From the NCBI GenBank assembly GCA_936435175.1, contig OW386542.1, positions 6,288,501 through 6,352,500 on the forward strand: 64,000 bases of DNA, in the 5' to 3' direction. Under the pieces are notes generated by a model. The model did not search any database. It was not told where the DNA came from and saw only the letters and a list, made by a program, of their open reading frames with translations. Position 1 is the first letter of the stretch, and each line of letters begins with the position of its first letter. Made by a program: the position numbers and the translations under genes. The stretch comes from Glyphotaelius pellucidus. Taxonomy: Eukaryota; Arthropoda; Insecta; Trichoptera; Limnephilidae. Shown piece by piece: positions 8,165 to 18,085 of the stretch.

Positions 8165-10633
8165 ATGTCAAACCACAAAGTGATTGCTTTCTACAATAAT
8201 ATTAAATTGGCGAGTACGGCCAAAAAAGCAAAAATGTATAAAAACTTCTCAATTAAGTATAAAGTGATGTGTATTAATATATACTTTTTGAAACAGTGCC
8301 TTAAAACAAAAGTGTTTCCTAACTACTTAAATGCGCAGTTCAAAAGCGCAAAAAATCAATCATCAATATCTCAATCTTCCATGCATAAAGCTAAATTAAC
8401 GTGGTTAAAGGAGGACCTAAAAAGTGCATATAAACAACGTAATAATATAAAACTTAATTTAAAACTATTACATACTGAACTAGTGTATGAATTGCACCCT
8501 GTCGAATGGGACCTATTTGACGATAAAGTGAGACACTTAGCTTCTGTTAAATCTTTTAATAAACTTAACACAGTAAATAAAAAACTGAAGAACTTGTGCC
8601 ATGTAAATAATCCGGATATTATTAATAATAGTAACCCAGAGCCGGTCCATACATTTTTTGACCGTGTACAGAACCTGTCTTCTGTACATTTTCTTCCAGA
8701 AGAGACGTCCCTATTGGCAAAGGGATTAAAATATAACCTTAAATATTCTAATAATAATTTTAATGCTGCAATAGAAGAGGTTGCAGTGGATATAGACACA
8801 GCTCTATGTAATAAACCAAAAAAATTCTGTTACAAAAGTGCTGAAACTTTACAAAAAATAATACCAAAATTTAAACCTAACCCAAATCCTGAGTTGAAAA
8901 TAATGAAGAATATTCGTGCCAAACTAGCTGATGAAGATTTAATCCTCACGAAAGCGGACAAGGGGAATACAGTAATTATAATTCCTCGAACTGAATACAA
9001 TACAAAAGTGGCGGACTTCATCGACACTGACAATTTCACAATACTGACGAAAGATCCAACCATTAAGTTCCAAGAAAATGTGAAACAAACTCTTCAAGCA
9101 TGTAAAACTAAAATATTTCAAGATGAATCGTATCACAAAGTAAAATTTTTAAATAAAAATCCCAAAACTCCTAAATTATATGGGTTCCTCAAAATACATA
9201 AGAATCATTGCCCCATCAGACCTGTAGTTTCGTGTTGTAATGCCCCAAATTTTAAAATATCATCAGTTATTACTAATGTGTTTCAAAATACCAATGTTTT
9301 TTCACCTAAACATACCCTTAAAAACTCTTTTTCATTGGTAGAAGAATTAAAAGATATGATTCTCCCTAGTAATTCTAAACTAATTTCTTTTGACGTTGTA
9401 AATTTGTTTCCCAATGTTCCCATAGAAGAGAGTAAATGTTTAATTTCTGATTTGCTAAATAGCTCTGATCTCTCTACAGATTTAATAAAAGATTTAACTT
9501 CCTTGTTTAATATGTGCCTGAATCAAAATTATTTTCAATTTAATAATGTTATATATCAGCAACGGGACGGCCTGGCTATGGGCAGCCCTACCAGTCCTCT
9601 GATTGCTGATATATTCATGGATAGCCTAGAGAATAAAATTTTATCTAGTACCTCACCTCTTATTAAAAACGTTCTGTACTGGAAAAGATATGTTGATGAT
9701 GTTTTGTGTATATGGTCAGGGACGGAACGTCAACTTAATTCCTTCCTCAATCTTATAAACTCTTTTCATAATCAGATTAAATTCACGTTAGAGATAGGCA
9801 ACAATTCAACCTTAAATTATTTAGACCTTACCTTATCGATCGTTAATAACAAAATTGATTTTAACATATTTCGTAAACCCTCTTATACTGACATTGTCAT
9901 ACACAGCACCTCCAATCACCCTATTTCACATAAGCACTCCGCATTCCATTCAATGGTCCATCGTTTGGTCACAATTCCAATGTCCGATAATAATTTTGCT
10001 AATGAACTAAAAATAATTAAAAAAATAGCGGTAAATAATGGCTATGAATCACATTTTATAGATTTAATCTTAAATAAAAAACTAAAACAAATAGCCGTTA
10101 ATCGCTTCTTATTTGCTAGTCCTTGTCCTCAAATCAATGATAATAATATTAATCATCAATGGCGGCGAATTTTATTCATTAATAATTTTTCTACCTTAAG
10201 TGTAAAAAACCTCCCTTCTGAAGTCAGACCGGCCTTTTATACTAATAACAATCTAGGTAAATTTCTAATTAATTCGAAAGATAAGGACGACAAATTAAAT
10301 CATTCGGGAATTTATAAATTAAATTGCAATAACTGTTCGGCTTTCTATATCGGTAAGACAACACGTAGTGTCAATATTAGGATAAAGGAACATCTCCGTT
10401 GCCTCAATAATAACGGTTTTTCAGAATTCGCAAATCATTTGATCGATAAAGATCATACGTTCTGTCATAGCACCGGTGCTAACATCTTACATAAAAACGG
10501 GCATGGTAACAGACTAAACAATCTAGAGGCGCTAGAAATAAAAAAAGCTGTAAAAACCAAAAGTCATATACTTAATAATCAATTAGACATATCAAGCAGT
10601 CCTATATTAGGTCTGTTTCCAATAAACCCTTAA
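8165..10633 (+). CDS. Penelope-like reverse transcriptase/GIY-YIG endonuclease
   Basis: The 822-aa product should copy the element RNA by target-primed reverse transcription in the nucleus. The RT core shows KADKGNTVIIIP near residue 263, FDVVNLFPNVP with Asp410, QRDGLAMGSPTSP near 466-478, and the catalytic YVDD at 509-512. The C-terminal endonuclease has GIY at 715-717, a CxxC pair (721, 724), YIG at 728-730, Arg739/His743 in an RxxxH array, and a Glu near 788-791 as likely metal ligand. The start is the first ATG after an in-frame TAA at 8135-8137. Length is typical for Penelope proteins. No frameshift or stop interrupts it. The last 32 codons lie in the direct repeat, so they are duplicated at 7735-7832. 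Confidence 0.95.
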   Translation: MSNHKVIAFYNNIKLASTAKKAKMYKNFSIKYKVMCINIYFLKQCLKTKVFPNYLNAQFKSAKNQSSISQSSMHKAKLTWLKEDLKSAYKQRNNIKLNLKLLHTELVYELHPVEWDLFDDKVRHLASVKSFNKLNTVNKKLKNLCHVNNPDIINNSNPEPVHTFFDRVQNLSSVHFLPEETSLLAKGLKYNLKYSNNNFNAAIEEVAVDIDTALCNKPKKFCYKSAETLQKIIPKFKPNPNPELKIMKNIRAKLADEDLILTKADKGNTVIIIPRTEYNTKVADFIDTDNFTILTKDPTIKFQENVKQTLQACKTKIFQDESYHKVKFLNKNPKTPKLYGFLKIHKNHCPIRPVVSCCNAPNFKISSVITNVFQNTNVFSPKHTLKNSFSLVEELKDMILPSNSKLISFDVVNLFPNVPIEESKCLISDLLNSSDLSTDLIKDLTSLFNMCLNQNYFQFNNVIYQQRDGLAMGSPTSPLIADIFMDSLENKILSSTSPLIKNVLYWKRYVDDVLCIWSGTERQLNSFLNLINSFHNQIKFTLEIGNNSTLNYLDLTLSIVNNKIDFNIFRKPSYTDIVIHSTSNHPISHKHSAFHSMVHRLVTIPMSDNNFANELKIIKKIAVNNGYESHFIDLILNKKLKQIAVNRFLFASPCPQINDNNINHQWRRILFINNFSTLSVKNLPSEVRPAFYTNNNLGKFLINSKDKDDKLNHSGIYKLNCNNCSAFYIGKTTRSVNIRIKEHLRCLNNNGFSEFANHLIDKDHTFCHSTGANILHKNGHGNRLNNLEALEIKKAVKTKSHILNNQLDISSSPILGLFPINP

Positions 10634-10965
10634 AAATAAAAATTCCCAGCGCTCCTTATCACCATGCCAGTTAATGCTTTGTTTCTCCAAATTTATTATT
10701 ATAACCCATTAGTCTACATAATTATCTTTCTGTTTTTCCCATTACTTGAGTACTTATGTTAATGTATTTTATGACCGTTTATTTGTTTGTAATATTTGTA
10801 TCACGTTGTCTCCCTCTATATTTTGTTATATATAAGCACACATTATGTACTTCTTGTTTAGTATTAATTTGTACCCTGATGATGCTTAAGTTAAGCGAAA
10901 CCGGTCGGTTCAAAAATTAATAAATCTCGTGGTTTTAAACAAAAAAGTATTTTATTTTATTAAAT
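10536..10965 (+). repeat. PLE 3' direct terminal repeat (pLTR)
   Basis: Second copy of the 430-bp repeat. It starts inside the ORF (last 98 bases) and continues as the 3' untranslated region. Apparent identity to the 5' copy argues for recent insertion. Confidence 0.9.
10862..10922 (+). ncRNA. Hammerhead-ribozyme-like motif in 3' pLTR
   Basis: Same sequence and fold as 8061-8121. Two motifs in direct orientation could, if active, release a unit-length RNA of about 2.8 kb. Confidence 0.65.
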
Positions 10966-10973
10966 TGTTAATT
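10962..10973 (+). repeat. PLE target-site duplication, right copy
   Basis: AAATTGTTAATT, identical to 7395-7406, then continuing into host repeat J (GTTCAGGAGAG). Confidence 0.75.
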
Positions 10974-11300
10974 GTTCAGGAGAGCGAAAAGATTTTTTAA
11001 AATCATGACTCCTGTTTTTAAAGATCTGAAATTATGATTTTGTTTATAAAATAATATTGAGTAGATCTTTCAGAATACAGATTTTTTTTATTTTCAATTT
11101 TTCGTTAAAAAAATCCTATTAAAATGCGTTTCTTAAAGTACCCACTTATTTTTCTAGAAATTTTTCGACGACGCACTTCGAAAGAAAAAAAATATGGAGA
11201 GACATATTTTTACTCAATTTTTGGATTTTTGTCCTCTACAGCATTTCAAATTTCCAAGCCCGGTATGATATGTAAGTTATCTTATTTAATATGCTAGCTT
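10974..11300. repeat. Repeat J, part right of the PLE
   Basis: GTTCAGGAGAGCG and TAGATCTTTCAG match, inverted, the sequence at 51800-51930 in order. A TTTGTCCTCTACAGCATTTC element near 11230 is an inverted relative of the AAATGCTGTAAAAGAC at 7379 and of the sequence at 51250. It is AT-rich and noncoding. Confidence 0.5.
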
Positions 11301-11339
11301 TTTAATGTGAATTTTGCATAAGGATCACCTCTGCTCTCT

Positions 11340-11645
11340 TCGGTCTGGAGCCTGTGGGACTATAATTGGGGTACGTTGTGAAGCTGAAAACAGTGGGGAG
11401 GGGATGGAAATGGGGAAGTACCTAGCAGATTTGGACGTCAAAAACATTTAAAAAAATGTTTAGATTTAAAATTAACCTTTAACTTTTCACCGACGAGATA
11501 CAGAGAGTAGATTCCACCCTGGAATTATTTGTAAAATTTGTAAAATGAATAAAACTTAATTTGCGCGCTCCCAGGTTTGCACCCGCGACCTCTGAATTCA
11601 TAATGGAGTATCTTGACCACTCGATCACAGAGGCCGTCTTCTTAT
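11340..11645 (-). mobile_element. SINE-B with tRNA-like head
   Basis: On the minus strand the head starts near 11640 with CTGTGATCGAGTGGTCAAG (A-box-like) and GGTCGCGGGTGCAAACC (B-box-like, 11572-11588). The body follows toward 11340 and ends with the CCAGACCG-like block. This copy shows the polymerase III promoter most clearly. It lies inside the arms of repeat J. Confidence 0.65.
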
Positions 11646-12334
11646 AAGTATATCTAACTACTTACGCAATCAAAACATAAAATATTTTAATAACTTAAAA
11701 ATGTGGGAGTCTCATGGAAGTAAGAGGCCGATTTGAAACAATGTCCTGGCCTGGGTTGAGGTGTTTTTGGGTGAAACAACTTGCAGAAATATTGCGGTCA
11801 TTGCTTTAAATTACACGGATATGTTCAACACAATCTAAGTGCCGCGGAACGTCAGTTAGGAAGTAATGTGAGCAACTTTCTTCATTGTGTCTCCATTCTA
11901 GACTTTTAAAAACAATTTTATATCTTTTTAATTCTGATGCTGCAAAATCTTTGTATCGGGGAGCATTGACTGCGTGAAATCTTACAACGTTATTTCCATC
12001 CTAAGCTCTGAAGCTTAAAAAAAATACAGGGTGTTAAAAGTGTGAAATTTTGAAACTTTTTTTCTTCCACATTCATCACTGATAGTAGTCAAGTAATCGC
12101 CCAACCCCTCACATTGGCCCTTACTGACCTTTACCTACTGATTTATAATGTGAAAAAAAAACATCAAAAATGTCACAGAAGACCAAAATTTAATTTACAT
12201 TTTTTATCCAAATGATGTTAAGAATACCTGAACAAAGTAAGTCAAGTATGTCCCTTAACACTCAAGCATTAATCTTAAACTTTTGCAGGACATTATATTT
12301 TTATAATGTGAATATTTAAAGATTTTTTTTTTAC
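11646..12334. other. AT-rich, nothing beyond the J arm
   Basis: Apart from the inverted J arm at 11743-11770, no shared repeat, exon or RNA gene is visible. Confidence 0.4.
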
Positions 12335-12565
12335 ACGAGCTCCACACAGGAGGCCCTGAGGAAAATAATTTGCCTCAGGGCCTATGTCATCTTTGGGGCT
12401 GCTGTGTGGAGGGTTTTTTTAAAGGAAAAGGAGAGAATTCTGGAAAGGAAAAGGTTTTAAGGGGTGGGTAGGAATCTGGGGTTCAATGTGTCCTGGTCAT
12501 CCGCCTCCAAGACCTAGACAAACCTCACCCCATGAACCCGGGCACCCCTGCTCAATCACCGTATC
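12335..12565 (-). mobile_element. Family C SINE-like element, 5' truncated
   Basis: It opens with the nested palindrome: an outer pair CTCCACACAG/CTGTGTGGAG, and an inner pair GGCCCTGAGG/CCTCAGGGCC around an AAATAATTTG loop. GGGGTGGGTAGGAATCTGGG, CATCCGCCTCCAAGACC and CCCATGAACCCGGGCACCCC follow. This copy shows the tail hairpin best. Confidence 0.65.
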
Positions 12566-12604
12566 GTACATGAAGATTGTTTTTTTAAGGATGGGAGAAA
12601 CGTC

Positions 12605-12796
12605 ACAGAATTTGAACAATTTATCAAATTTCAAAGTTTCAAAGTTAATGCTCAAGTACTGTTAAAGTTCTGATACTATCCGAGTGCAGTGAAACAATCG
12701 ATCCATGATGAAATAATAACAGGACGTAAATAGAACTTTTACAGAACTTGATTTGTAACATTGCGATTTGATAAATTGTTAAAATTCTGTGAAAAA
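12605..12796. mobile_element. MITE-like imperfect foldback
   Basis: The left arm CACAGAATTTGAACAATTTA and TCAAATTTC is mirrored at the right by GATTTGATAAATTGTTAAAA and TTCTGTG. The pair spans about 190 bp and has no ORF. I could not fix a target duplication. Confidence 0.45.
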
Positions 12797-13254
12797 CTTC
12801 GTCCTAAGTGTTTTAAATATTTGAAGAAATCACAATGTATTATGTTCTGGATCCAAAGCTTTTGATTAATATTTTTCCGATCTTTCAATGTTGTTAGAAG
12901 TTTGTTCATCCACCTGGTGGCTGCATAGCTTGTTTAATTAAATTTCACTAGAATAATAGTTTCACAACTATTGCAAATAATGTCGTTTGACATCTGCAAT
13001 ATCTGTATATCCAGATGAATATTGTAGGTGTTCCATATTGTGACATTGCGTTCACGTGATAATAGTATTTCCTGATTGTGCACTTACCAATGCAGCTTAA
13101 TACAATAATATAATACCTGAAATAACCACGTAATGTCTATTATTCCACGGCAGCAGGTGAAACAATGATTCGCTCCCCGCGAGCACACCCTCCATCGCAC
13201 ATCGCCGAAAGCACTTTCAATACATGATAATATTCTCGCTTATTCTAAACTCAG
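12797..13254. other. No recognisable feature
   Basis: AT-rich. No repeat of the named families and no exon. Confidence 0.4.
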
Positions 13255-13830
13255 ATACACACAAAACACCGACATTTCAATTTCAATATCCAGAAACATA
13301 GCCAAAGCCATATAAATACCTACAAACACTGACGTTTTAATGCCTACAAATAATTCAATTTTGATACTGAGAAACATCGACGTTTCAATGCCTAAAACAT
13401 TGACAATTGAATGCCTGCAAATATTTGAATTTCGGTACCTAGAAACATTGCCTACAAACACCGACATATCGCCGTTCCAATGCCAACAAACAACGACATT
13501 TTAATGATTTCAAACAATGAAATTTTGATACTGAGAAACATCGAAGTTTCAATGCCTACAAACACCGACACAATAATATCGCCCGTAAATAAAACCTAGA
13601 AATATCGCCGTTCCAATGCCAACAAACAACAACATTTTAGTGCCTTCAAATAATGAAATTTTGATACTGAGAAACATCGACGTTTCAACGCCTACAAAAA
13701 TCGACAATTGCATGCCTATAAGTATTGATATTTTGATACCTAGAAACATCGAAGTTGCAATGCCTACAAACGCCGAATGTTGACATTTTGATGCCTAAAA
13801 ACAATCATATAATATCAATGCTTACTTATA
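13255..13830. repeat. 24-bp degenerate minisatellite
   Basis: Units such as CAATGCCTACAAACACCGAC plus 4 bases and TTGATACTGAGAAACATCGA plus 4 bases repeat at about 24 bp for roughly 24 units with heavy divergence. Because 24 is a multiple of three, the minus strand stays open in two blocks (13240-13467, 13549-13749) that read as an octapeptide repeat close to FVGIxTSM. I regard these frames as a consequence of the unit length, not as genes. Confidence 0.7.
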
Positions 13831-14375
13831 GGTACATAATGCCAATAAAGTATTTCAATGAAGTCATCCCTTTGGCAGAAGTGAAACTTATTTGAACGTG
13901 AACAAAATTTCATCAAAAAGCATTAAAATTCTCCTTTAAGGGATGGTAAAAGGAGATGGAGTTGTTTTTTTCTCATGTAGACAAGTCACCTTCCGTTTGT
14001 TAAAAATTGAAAATGTCATTAATCTTAGACCAAACCTGTAGATTTGTATCAAAAACAAAGCCACACCACCACAGACACTCTTTTTTATATAATAATGTAA
14101 AAAGACCTTCTTCAACGAAGCAAAAATATGTGATTTAAACTCTCGTTTTTTGCATTTTCAGTCAACTACACGTGTAGTAAAACATAATGACTTTCAATAC
14201 GCTAAACACTGCCCTTCGGTGTACTGGACTATAAAAGAAACTAATTCCTAACAATTATCCCCTTCTTTTTTAGTTTGACAGTTAGGTACCTTTTTAATCA
14301 CTTAATATTGCGTCTGCTGCCGTACAATTAAAACCATAAATATATATAAAATCATTAGATCATTATATGTCCATG
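13831..14375. other. No recognisable feature
   Basis: AT-rich DNA, no shared repeat. Confidence 0.4.
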
Positions 14376-14640
14376 CGCCCGGCGTGCAATCATTTGATAA
14401 TTTCCACGTCACAGCATTTCGTAATATAATTGTTTATAATAATGCATTGTAGGTTATTGTTGGTTCGTTAGGTTCCGGCCGGAGCATTATGCAACTTGTT
14501 GTGAATAATTCGTACAATGGAAACCAATTTTATAAAAATAATCACGTTAATACAGCGCTTCTTGTTCCGTACACAGGATTAACAACCGATTTATAATGAT
14601 AGGCTTGTTACAAAAACACGGGTAATAACAAACGCAAATT
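14376..14640. promoter_or_regulatory. Candidate conserved noncoding element
   Basis: Balanced-composition sequence with several TTTATAATGAT and AATAATT-type homeodomain-like sites, a GGTTCCGGCCGGAGC palindrome near 14470 and no recurrence in the window. Inferred from composition only. Confidence 0.25.
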
Positions 14641-14664
14641 GATACTAATCAGATTTATATTCTA

Positions 14665-15020
14665 ATTTGTTTTATTTATTTATTTATTTATTTAAGGAAC
14701 ATAAACAGTCTTAGTAATATAATAAACATGAGGGGATGATAAAAAAACAGACCAATTATTAATGTTCACAGATAGGTATTTAGAAACAAGACTTACTAAA
14801 TGTTAACTAGAATATTTAAGAAAAATTAAGAAAAAAAACAGAACTAAGCAGCAATTAAAAAAAATAATAGTAATAGTACAAATCTGAGTTCAACAAATGA
14901 TAAACCAATACACAACAATAAAATAAGTGTGATTATAACTAAAACAATAGGTATTTGGTTTGGAAAGGGTGAGGGGAGGAGAGGGATAAGGGAAAGTTAA
15001 GGGAAAGTTGCCACGCAAGT
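14665..15020 (-). repeat. Family K fragment (LINE 3'-end-like)
   Basis: (TTTA)n near 14668-14694 leads into AAGGAACATAAACAGTC and ends near a GGAAAGGGTGAGGGGAGG tract. The layout is the same as at 1125 and 17822, consistent with a LINE 3' end inserted in reverse. Confidence 0.35.
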
Positions 15021-15176
15021 AATATAAAAATATTAGATACAATTAATTAATATTCATGAATATGTTTTATTCGCACCTAGAATGTTATACAGTTTTGTAG
15101 GACTTTGTGTCAAATTAAGTTTGCTTTCATTTATTATAATAATATAAGGTAAAATTAAAATAAAAACAACAAAACA

Positions 15177-15365
15177 GAGTGTGCAATTCACACGTGGTTG
15201 AAGTGAAACTTTCAGAAAACTAAAGTAGACAAGAATGGGAAGGCTACGAAGCTCATTCTTTCGCAGGCTAAATCCTGTAGATGCACATATGTGTTAGTCT
15301 CTTTTTAGTGTCGCCATTTTTCGTTTCATCGAATTTCAAATCACAACACATTGTAATTCTTAATT
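15177..15365 (-). mobile_element. Family A repeat, short form
   Basis: GAGTGTGCAATTCACACG, AGAAAACTAAAGTAGACAAG, CGCAGGCTAAATCCTGTAG and ATCGAATTTCAAATCACAAC appear in the inverse order of the plus-strand copies. The end (TTGAAGTGAAAC) is the inverted counterpart of the other terminus. Confidence 0.6.
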
Positions 15366-16017
15366 AATGAACATGGATTTATTTTGAATTTGGAAAGTAA
15401 TTGTGTCAAGAATTCTGATAGCCATGTAGTACTTACTTATAAAACCTATAATATATGCTTACTTATTTATATTTTTTTCTTTCTGGAACATTATTTTGAT
15501 TCTATTTTTGAAATGTGTATTTCTTGAAAGGTAAAAGGAATTTTTGTAATTTTTTAAGGTTCTGTGCTCTTTGCTTTTTTCGAAAGCGTCATTTATGTAT
15601 TAATTAAACTATTATATATTTTTTTCTTTTTTATTGTTTTTATTTCTTGAAAGGGCAATTCCGATGAGTTACAGAACTCATTTTAGGACAGGAGGAACAT
15701 ACAATTCATAAGTGGGAGGAAATAATAATTTTGCATAGATATTTAGACATAAAAATATAATATAATATAATATACAATGTAGAAGAAAAATAAAAGACAG
15801 GTTAAGTAGAACAATAGAAAGCAATTAAAGAAAAAAGGAACAAGGTTATACAAATATGGATGATAACTATTTAATGGAAAAGAAAAGAAGAGAAAAGGAA
15901 ACAAGACAGATTTGAAAACGATGAGAAAATTTTATAGTTTTATCCTTTCATCATCATTTCTTCTTCAAACACAGCAAACATATTTTTTAGCACCATTTTA
16001 ATTTTAATTTATGGATT
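15366..16017. other. AT-rich, nothing recognised
   Basis: AT-rich DNA with an (ATATA)n run near 15760 and a K-like fragment near 15640-15740. No gene. Confidence 0.35.
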
Positions 16018-16192
16018 TCTTTGATTTAACCACGTTTATTGTTTATGAAATCCGATATGTGTCGTGAGCGATGCTCACTTCCTCAGGGTTTCCTTAAAAT
16101 TTTCAATAAACCCTGAGCAATTTAGCTTCGTTCACGAAATATGTCGATTTCTTATAAGCAATAAAAGTGGTTAAAATAAAGAAATCTATTAA
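16018..16192. mobile_element. Foldback with PLE-end features
   Basis: GATTTCTTTGATTTAACCAC at the left is mirrored near 16190 by GTGGTTAAAATAAAGAAATC. Arms of about 78 bp run to a centre near 16105 flanked by CTCAGGGTTT and AAACCCTGAG. The left arm on the minus strand reads CTGAGGAA, then GTGAGC/GCTCAC, then GACAC. This is the order of a decayed hammerhead (CTGA, stem II, GAAA). I infer an inverted terminal repeat pair of another PLE family. Confidence 0.5.
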
Positions 16193-16491
16193 TTTCGGTT
16201 TTTAGATTAACAAAAGGTGTTCATCAAAAAGGTAAATTGAGTTCATTGGGTTAAATATATATATACTCATAATTGAGTATAATTATATTTATTTTTACTC
16301 ATAATTGAGGTAGATTCTTTCATCCCAAATCCAACAATTCCTTTAAAGTCCCGTCATTTTTCTCGGTTTTGCGCTAGGATTCCAATCTAAAACTTATTAA
16401 CCTTTTTAAGTAGGTAGATACCTACATTTAAACATCAATTTTTACTAAAAACAAAATACCAATGAATTGCGTACGTACCTACTTTTAAACG
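16193..16491. other. AT-rich, nothing recognised
   Basis: AT-rich spacer. Confidence 0.4.
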
Positions 16492-16645
16492 CACTTTTGA
16501 AGTGATAACGTCTTATAAATTGTGCGTGCAACGAGTGCAAGGAACAAGCGATAGAGAAGCACGATCGGCCTAAGCGTTCGGCTTGTGACTGTAAAATTCT
16601 ATGTAAAAGTTTTCTTATGACGTTATCACATAAAATTATCGTACA
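16492..16645. mobile_element. Family L MITE
   Basis: AGTGATAACGTCTTATAAAT at the left and ATGACGTTATCACATAAAAT at the right are inverted. A CGGCCTAAGCGTTCGGCTTG block lies between. The same terminal and internal elements occur at 39686-39884. No ORF. Confidence 0.55.
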
Positions 16646-16724
16646 AACAACCAATTTTTTATTCCTAAATTGTTCCTAAATATTGTGTAAACACAGTTGG
16701 TCGTGAAGTAACACTTCTAAAATA

Positions 16725-17165
16725 CACCAAGAACACACTTGTTTTCTGTCATGCCGAAAAAACACATATTTCTACATTAATTTTTTATGAAAGTTTAGGT
16801 TTTTAACGTGATTTTTTTCCTTTGGGACACTTGTTTTTTTTTGTTATGTCATAGAAAAACACGTATTTTCATTTTAGCTCGAGAGATATCTTAATTTTAA
16901 AATGAAAAAAAAAAAAAAATTTTTTTTTTTCCTTTCAGACATGTTTTTGTCATTTCATGTCGTAGAAAAAACATATTTTTTCATACCAACTTTAAAGAAA
17001 TCTTTTTTCTGAAATTAAAAATATTCTTTTTAATGTGATTTTTTTTTGCGGTCACTTATTTGTGCCATGTTGTACAAAACACATGTTTTCATATAAACTC
17101 CAAAAACATTTTGATTTTGAAATGAAAATTTTGGTTTTTTAAGTGATTTTTTTCCTTTCCAAAAC
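16725..17165 (+). repeat. Diverged tandem repeat, about four units
   Basis: Units of about 95-120 bp each contain a CACTTGTTTT/TCACTTATTT-type start, GTCAT(G/A)..GTAGAAAAAACA, CATATTTT and AATGTGATTTTTTT. Heavy T-rich divergence hides exact boundaries. Confidence 0.5.
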
Positions 17166-17470
17166 GCCGCTCTAAAATTGTTGACCAAAAATGGTGTCCA
17201 CTTTTAAAGCCAATTTCGGAAAATATTTTTTAGAAGGCGGATGCACTTAACGGACGATAATTCGATTGCATGTTCTCGTGTTTCACAGCACTACCAAACT
17301 TAAAAACCAAAATACTTTAAAACTGTCCGATGTATCCACATTGGATACCATAATTCTCGAAAAATTCGAGGGAAGGGGCTAAATGATTTCACTTCGATCG
17401 GTTTTTATTAATTTTTAATTCAATTTTTACTTCAGCTGGTAAACATGAGAAACTTTATTTTATTTTAAGT
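17166..17470. other. No recognisable feature
   Basis: AT-rich DNA between the tandem repeat and family A. Confidence 0.4.
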
Positions 17471-17818
17471 TTTTGAAGTGAAAATTCTTTAACCCCGTAA
17501 ATGATTTGAAATTCGGATGAAACGGAGTATTATTTGACGGGTCCTCGGTTCTAAAATAATGCGGTAAATTCATGACTCGGAGCGAGCTTCCGATAGCGCA
17601 ACGGGTAAGTCGCCTGATAAATCTCAGCAGCCAGAGAGACAGATATCCAGCGGACGTAGGTTTGAATCCTACAAAATAAAAATAAAATAAAAAACATTTT
17701 TAATTTTGTGAAGTCAATGTCCAATCTTCAAACCGCTTACAATAAACAGGCAAAATAAAATAAAGCGACATCTAGCGACTGTCTAGTTTCACTTCTACCG
17801 CGTGTGAATTGCACACTA
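17471..17818 (+). mobile_element. Family A repeat, long form with tRNA-like core
   Basis: It begins with TTTTGAAGTGAAAATTC and ends with GTTTCACTTCTACCGCGTGT, so its ends are inverted. Inside, TAGCGCAACGGGTAAG (17594-17609) resembles an A box and GTAGGTTTGAATCCTAC (about 17656-17672) resembles a B box with its T-arm pairing. An AGCGACATCTAGCGACTG segment precedes the right end. It combines MITE-like ends with a SINE-like promoter. No ORF. Confidence 0.6.
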
Positions 17819-17821
17819 TGA

Positions 17822-18060
17822 TTTTTTTTTCGGAGACCAACAGTTTACATAAAAATAAAGCATAATAATATTTAGGTTTCATTGATTGTACCATTTAAAG
17901 CCTTCCACTTAGATATTGTAGTACATAAGTGAATTTAGTGGTTTGAAAGGTTAATTATTATTAAGCAAAAATGCATAACCAATTGTTTAAATGGGAATAT
18001 GAAGGGGATAGGATGGGGGAGAGTCATTCTAGTTGTAAGTATAGAATGAATACCCTAATA
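17822..18060 (-). repeat. Family K fragment (LINE 3'-end-like)
   Basis: A T-run, CGGAGACCAACAGTTTACAT, AAATAAAGCATAATAATA and a GGGGATAGGATGGGGGAGAG tract match the K layout seen at 1125. Confidence 0.4.
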
Positions 18061-18085
18061 AAAATATGTGTAACAAAAAAAAATA

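Larger units (their letters stand above)
7407..10961 (+). mobile_element. Intact Penelope-like retroelement
   Basis: Complete architecture: a partial inverted 5' copy (7406-7734), a direct terminal repeat (7735-8164), one uninterrupted RT/GIY-YIG ORF (8165-10633), and a second direct terminal repeat (10536-10965), all between 12-bp target duplications. PLEs are known to form such direct and partly inverted repeats and to insert with variable-length duplications. The GIY-YIG domain places it with the endonuclease-positive Penelope/Neptune/Poseidon-type elements rather than the Athena type. Lack of visible decay suggests recent insertion. Confidence 0.93.
7301..11785. other. Older repeat J carrying the PLE
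   Basis: An AAAAACACCTCAACC-AGGCCAGGACA block at 7321-7350 recurs inverted at 11743-11770. The inner flanks of the PLE (ending at 7406, resuming at 10974) match one continuous sequence at about 51840-51930 on the minus strand. This suggests that the PLE, and separately a SINE-B, landed in an older dispersed element whose arms face each other. The type of element is unknown. Confidence 0.35.

Noticed and set aside
8371..9136. Minus-strand frames of 142, 77 and 65 codons inside the PLE
   Set aside because: They are antisense shadows of the RT gene, with no independent features.
17585..17672. tRNA-like sequence as a real tRNA gene
   Set aside because: A and B boxes are present but acceptor and anticodon arms do not pair, and it lies inside a repeated element.
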